Source: Treponema sp.
GTDB taxonomy: Bacteria > Spirochaetota > Spirochaetia > Treponematales > Breznakiellaceae
NCBI GenBank assembly: GCA_031266255.1
Contig: JAISBK010000010.1
Span: 1 to 7,646 of the forward strand
Length of the DNA: 7,646 bases
Reading direction: 5' to 3'
Part shown: positions 6,474 to 7,646 of the stretch, one piece after another
How the letters are laid out: each line of letters opens with the position of its first letter
Position numbering within the stretch: position 1 is the stretch's first letter
Made by a program: the position numbers and the translations under genes
The notes under the pieces: generated by a model
Seen by the model: only the letters and a program-made list of their open reading frames with translations
Databases searched by the model: none
What the model was told of the DNA's origin: nothing

Positions 6474-7312
6474 TGTCAAACCTCATCCCCAAGCAGGCCC
6501 TTGAGTACCTCAAGCACAAAACACTCAAGGTAGGTTTTTCCTATAAAGACGTGTGGCAGGAAGAACACGCCATAGCCTTCACCGTCGCCAAGGCCATGCA
6601 GCTTGATATCCTTGCAGATATACATAACGCGGTCACTGAAGCCATGGAAAAGGGCCAATCATTTGAGACCTTCAAAAAAAATATCAAATCGCTTCTTCAA
6701 CAGAAAGGCTGGTGGGGAAAAAAAGACTTGCCCGATCCTTTGACCGGGGAAACGGTCAACGCCCAGCTTGGCAGTGACCGCCGCCTCAAGACCATCTACC
6801 GGGTTAACATGCGGAGTGCCTACCAAAAGGGACAGTACGACAGAACCATGGAAAGCGACCTGCACCCGTATCTGCTGTACCGTATAGGCCCCAGTGTCCA
6901 CCACCGGAAGGAACACCTCAGCTGGGATGGGCTGATTCTCCCCAAAGATGACCCCTGGTGGGATAGTCACTTCCCCCCCAAAGGCTGGAACTGTAAATGC
7001 TACACCCGTGCGGTAACCGAAGCTCGACTGAAAAAATACCAAGCCCAAGGAATACCGGTCCCGCCCCGTGCGGATGGGAGCGGCGGTGGTACGATCCGTG
7101 TGAAGACCGTTGCGCCTGAAATACGGTACAAGACCTATGTTAACGAGCGCAAAGGCACGGTTGAACAGGTGCCTGAGGGGGTAGACCCGGCATTTAACTG
7201 GAACCAGGGGAAGGTAAGCCGGAGCGCACGGGCGGAACAAACGTTACAGGAAGTGCGTAAGCAATACACCAGGACGATAACAGAACAGGCTGCTCAGGGA
7301 TCCATGCCTTAA
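6473..7312 (+). CDS. Head morphogenesis protein (Mu gp30/F-like, Phage_Mu_F domain)
   Basis: A 279-residue minor head protein needed for head assembly and found with the portal in related phages. The F domain is evident: helices with YRVNMRSAYQKGQYDR (109-124), then RKEHLSWDGLILPKDDPWW (145-163) and the diagnostic FPPKGWNCKCYTRAVT (167-182) with C174 and C176, which may bind metal. After about residue 185 is a low-complexity linker and a charged helical end. It is clearly shorter than the roughly 400-residue Mu protein, lacking most of the C-terminal part, but the core domain is complete. AAGGA at 6462-6466 is six bases before ATG 6473, which overlaps the portal stop by one base. It is the last gene of the compact co-oriented set; composition changes right after it. 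Confidence 0.93.
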   Translation: MSNLIPKQALEYLKHKTLKVGFSYKDVWQEEHAIAFTVAKAMQLDILADIHNAVTEAMEKGQSFETFKKNIKSLLQQKGWWGKKDLPDPLTGETVNAQLGSDRRLKTIYRVNMRSAYQKGQYDRTMESDLHPYLLYRIGPSVHHRKEHLSWDGLILPKDDPWWDSHFPPKGWNCKCYTRAVTEARLKKYQAQGIPVPPRADGSGGGTIRVKTVAPEIRYKTYVNERKGTVEQVPEGVDPAFNWNQGKVSRSARAEQTLQEVRKQYTRTITEQAAQGSMP

Positions 7313-7448
7313 GCACAGTCCCTGGGCCCGCAGCGCCTCAGTACGAAGCACCTGTTCTCATTAAACGTAATCAAAAGTATACACGGCTGAACCTTGACCA
7401 AATAGCCATCCTGATAATTCAGGATTTTCAAAAGAAGATATTGCTATT
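7313..7448. other. Non-coding gap at a composition change
   Basis: About 136 bases without a convincing gene, in contrast to the overlapping genes before it. The first 50 bases keep the phage's G+C-richer character. From about 7358 the sequence becomes A+T-rich and stays so to the window end. TTGACC at 7394-7399 resembles a -35 box, but GATAAT at 7413-7418 is only 13 bases away, too close for a standard promoter. The switch fits the edge of an inserted segment. Confidence 0.45.
7408..7425 (+). terminator. Short hairpin, possible terminator or operator
   Basis: ATCCTGATAATTCAGGAT is a perfect inverted repeat with 7-bp arms and a TAAT loop. The last T begins a run of four T (7425-7428). A stem this short with three G-C pairs and a weak T run would be a poor terminator, so an operator for the downstream gene is as likely. 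It lies between the gp30-like gene and the next ORF, where either would make sense. Confidence 0.35.
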
Positions 7449-7646
7449 ATGTGTCGTTATGAATCCCTAGTGGCAATAAAGGTGATATTATATAACGGTA
7501 AGGTCTATTCAATAACAATCGGATCCAGAATAAGATTAAAGTTACAAACAAATGAAGAAAAAGTAGAATTTATCCGTTTTATCAAAAGCCTCAATGGACT
7601 TCCTGAAGAAGAGAGGATAGAAAATATTAGAGAGCGTTACAGGTGG
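7449..7646 (+). CDS. Unrecognised small protein, partial (C-terminus beyond right edge)
   Basis: ATG 7449 opens a frame of 66 codons that is still open at the window end. The frame itself is open from 7398, after a TGA at 7395-7397, with no other standard start before 7449. A weak purine-rich AAGAAG lies about ten bases upstream, so the start is provisional. The product alternates beta-like hydrophobic residues (LVAIKVILYNGKVYSITIGS) with a charged helical part (TNEEKVEFIRFIKSLNG, then EEERIENIRER). No signal peptide or membrane helix is seen and I recognise no family. Codons are AT-rich (many ATA, AGA, AAT, GAA), unlike the head genes before it, suggesting a separate origin. In a Mu-type layout a protease, scaffold or G-like gene would be expected nearby; this does not resemble any of them. 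Confidence 0.5.
   Translation, partial: MCRYESLVAIKVILYNGKVYSITIGSRIRLKLQTNEEKVEFIRFIKSLNGLPEEERIENIRERYRW

Noticed and set aside
7315..7470. Second open stretch in another frame after the head gene (contains APVLIKRNQKYTR and DQIAILIIQDFQKK), a possible lost C-terminus of the gp30-like protein by frameshift.
   Set aside because: It has no start codon with a ribosome site and no slippery site at the gp30-like stop. The gp30-like protein already ends in a natural way.
1..7646. CRISPR arrays, tRNA genes or insertion sequences.
   Set aside because: No regularly spaced repeats, no tRNA-like cloverleaf and no transposase or terminal inverted repeats were seen in this window.

Overview
The window is part of a Mu-like (transposable, myovirus-type) prophage or phage genome. 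It covers a lysis cassette followed by the DNA-packaging and head-entry module. The genes are recognisable in the order Mu uses: lysis genes, then counterparts of Mu gp25, gp26, gp27 (probable small terminase), gp28 (large terminase), gp29 (portal, DUF935) and gp30 (F-type head morphogenesis). The bacterial host cannot be fixed from these genes alone. Base composition is moderate and the candidate lipoprotein has a relaxed lipobox (F at -3). Both would fit a spirochaete such as Treponema, but that is a guess. Surface lipoprotein and spanin logic implies a host with an outer membrane.

Layout. Bases 1-851 are on the minus strand: a 41-codon ORF (851-726) and, coupled to it by an ATGA overlap, a tail-fibre-like gene (from 729) that runs off the left edge. 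These diverge from everything else across a roughly 100-base intergenic region (852-954). On the plus strand come a cytoplasmic zinc amidase endolysin (955-1515), a small one-helix membrane protein that could be the holin (1526-1765), and an unusual pair of overlapping genes that begin two bases apart (ATG 1775 and GTG 1777). One of the pair is an exported coiled-coil protein with a C-terminal membrane helix. The other is a predicted lipoprotein lying wholly inside it, which together look like an embedded spanin pair. Then follow gp25-like (2279-2617), gp26-like (2614-2910), gp27-like (2912-3469), gp28-like (3466-4941), gp29-like (4926-6473) and gp30-like (6473-7312). From the gp25-like gene on, the genes overlap or abut within two bases, so this looks like one translationally coupled transcript.

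After 7312 the character changes. The sequence becomes A+T-richer, holds a perfect 7-bp-stem hairpin (7408-7425), and then a different-looking ORF (from 7449) that leaves the window at the right edge. In Mu the morphogenesis G, protease and scaffold genes would be expected near here, so this may be a small cargo (moron-type) insertion.

How the genes work together: the amidase would cut peptidoglycan once the holin candidate permeabilises the inner membrane, and the overlapping pair would disrupt the outer membrane. The gp27/gp28 terminase would package DNA through the gp29 portal into heads whose assembly needs gp30. The minus-strand gene would contribute to host recognition.
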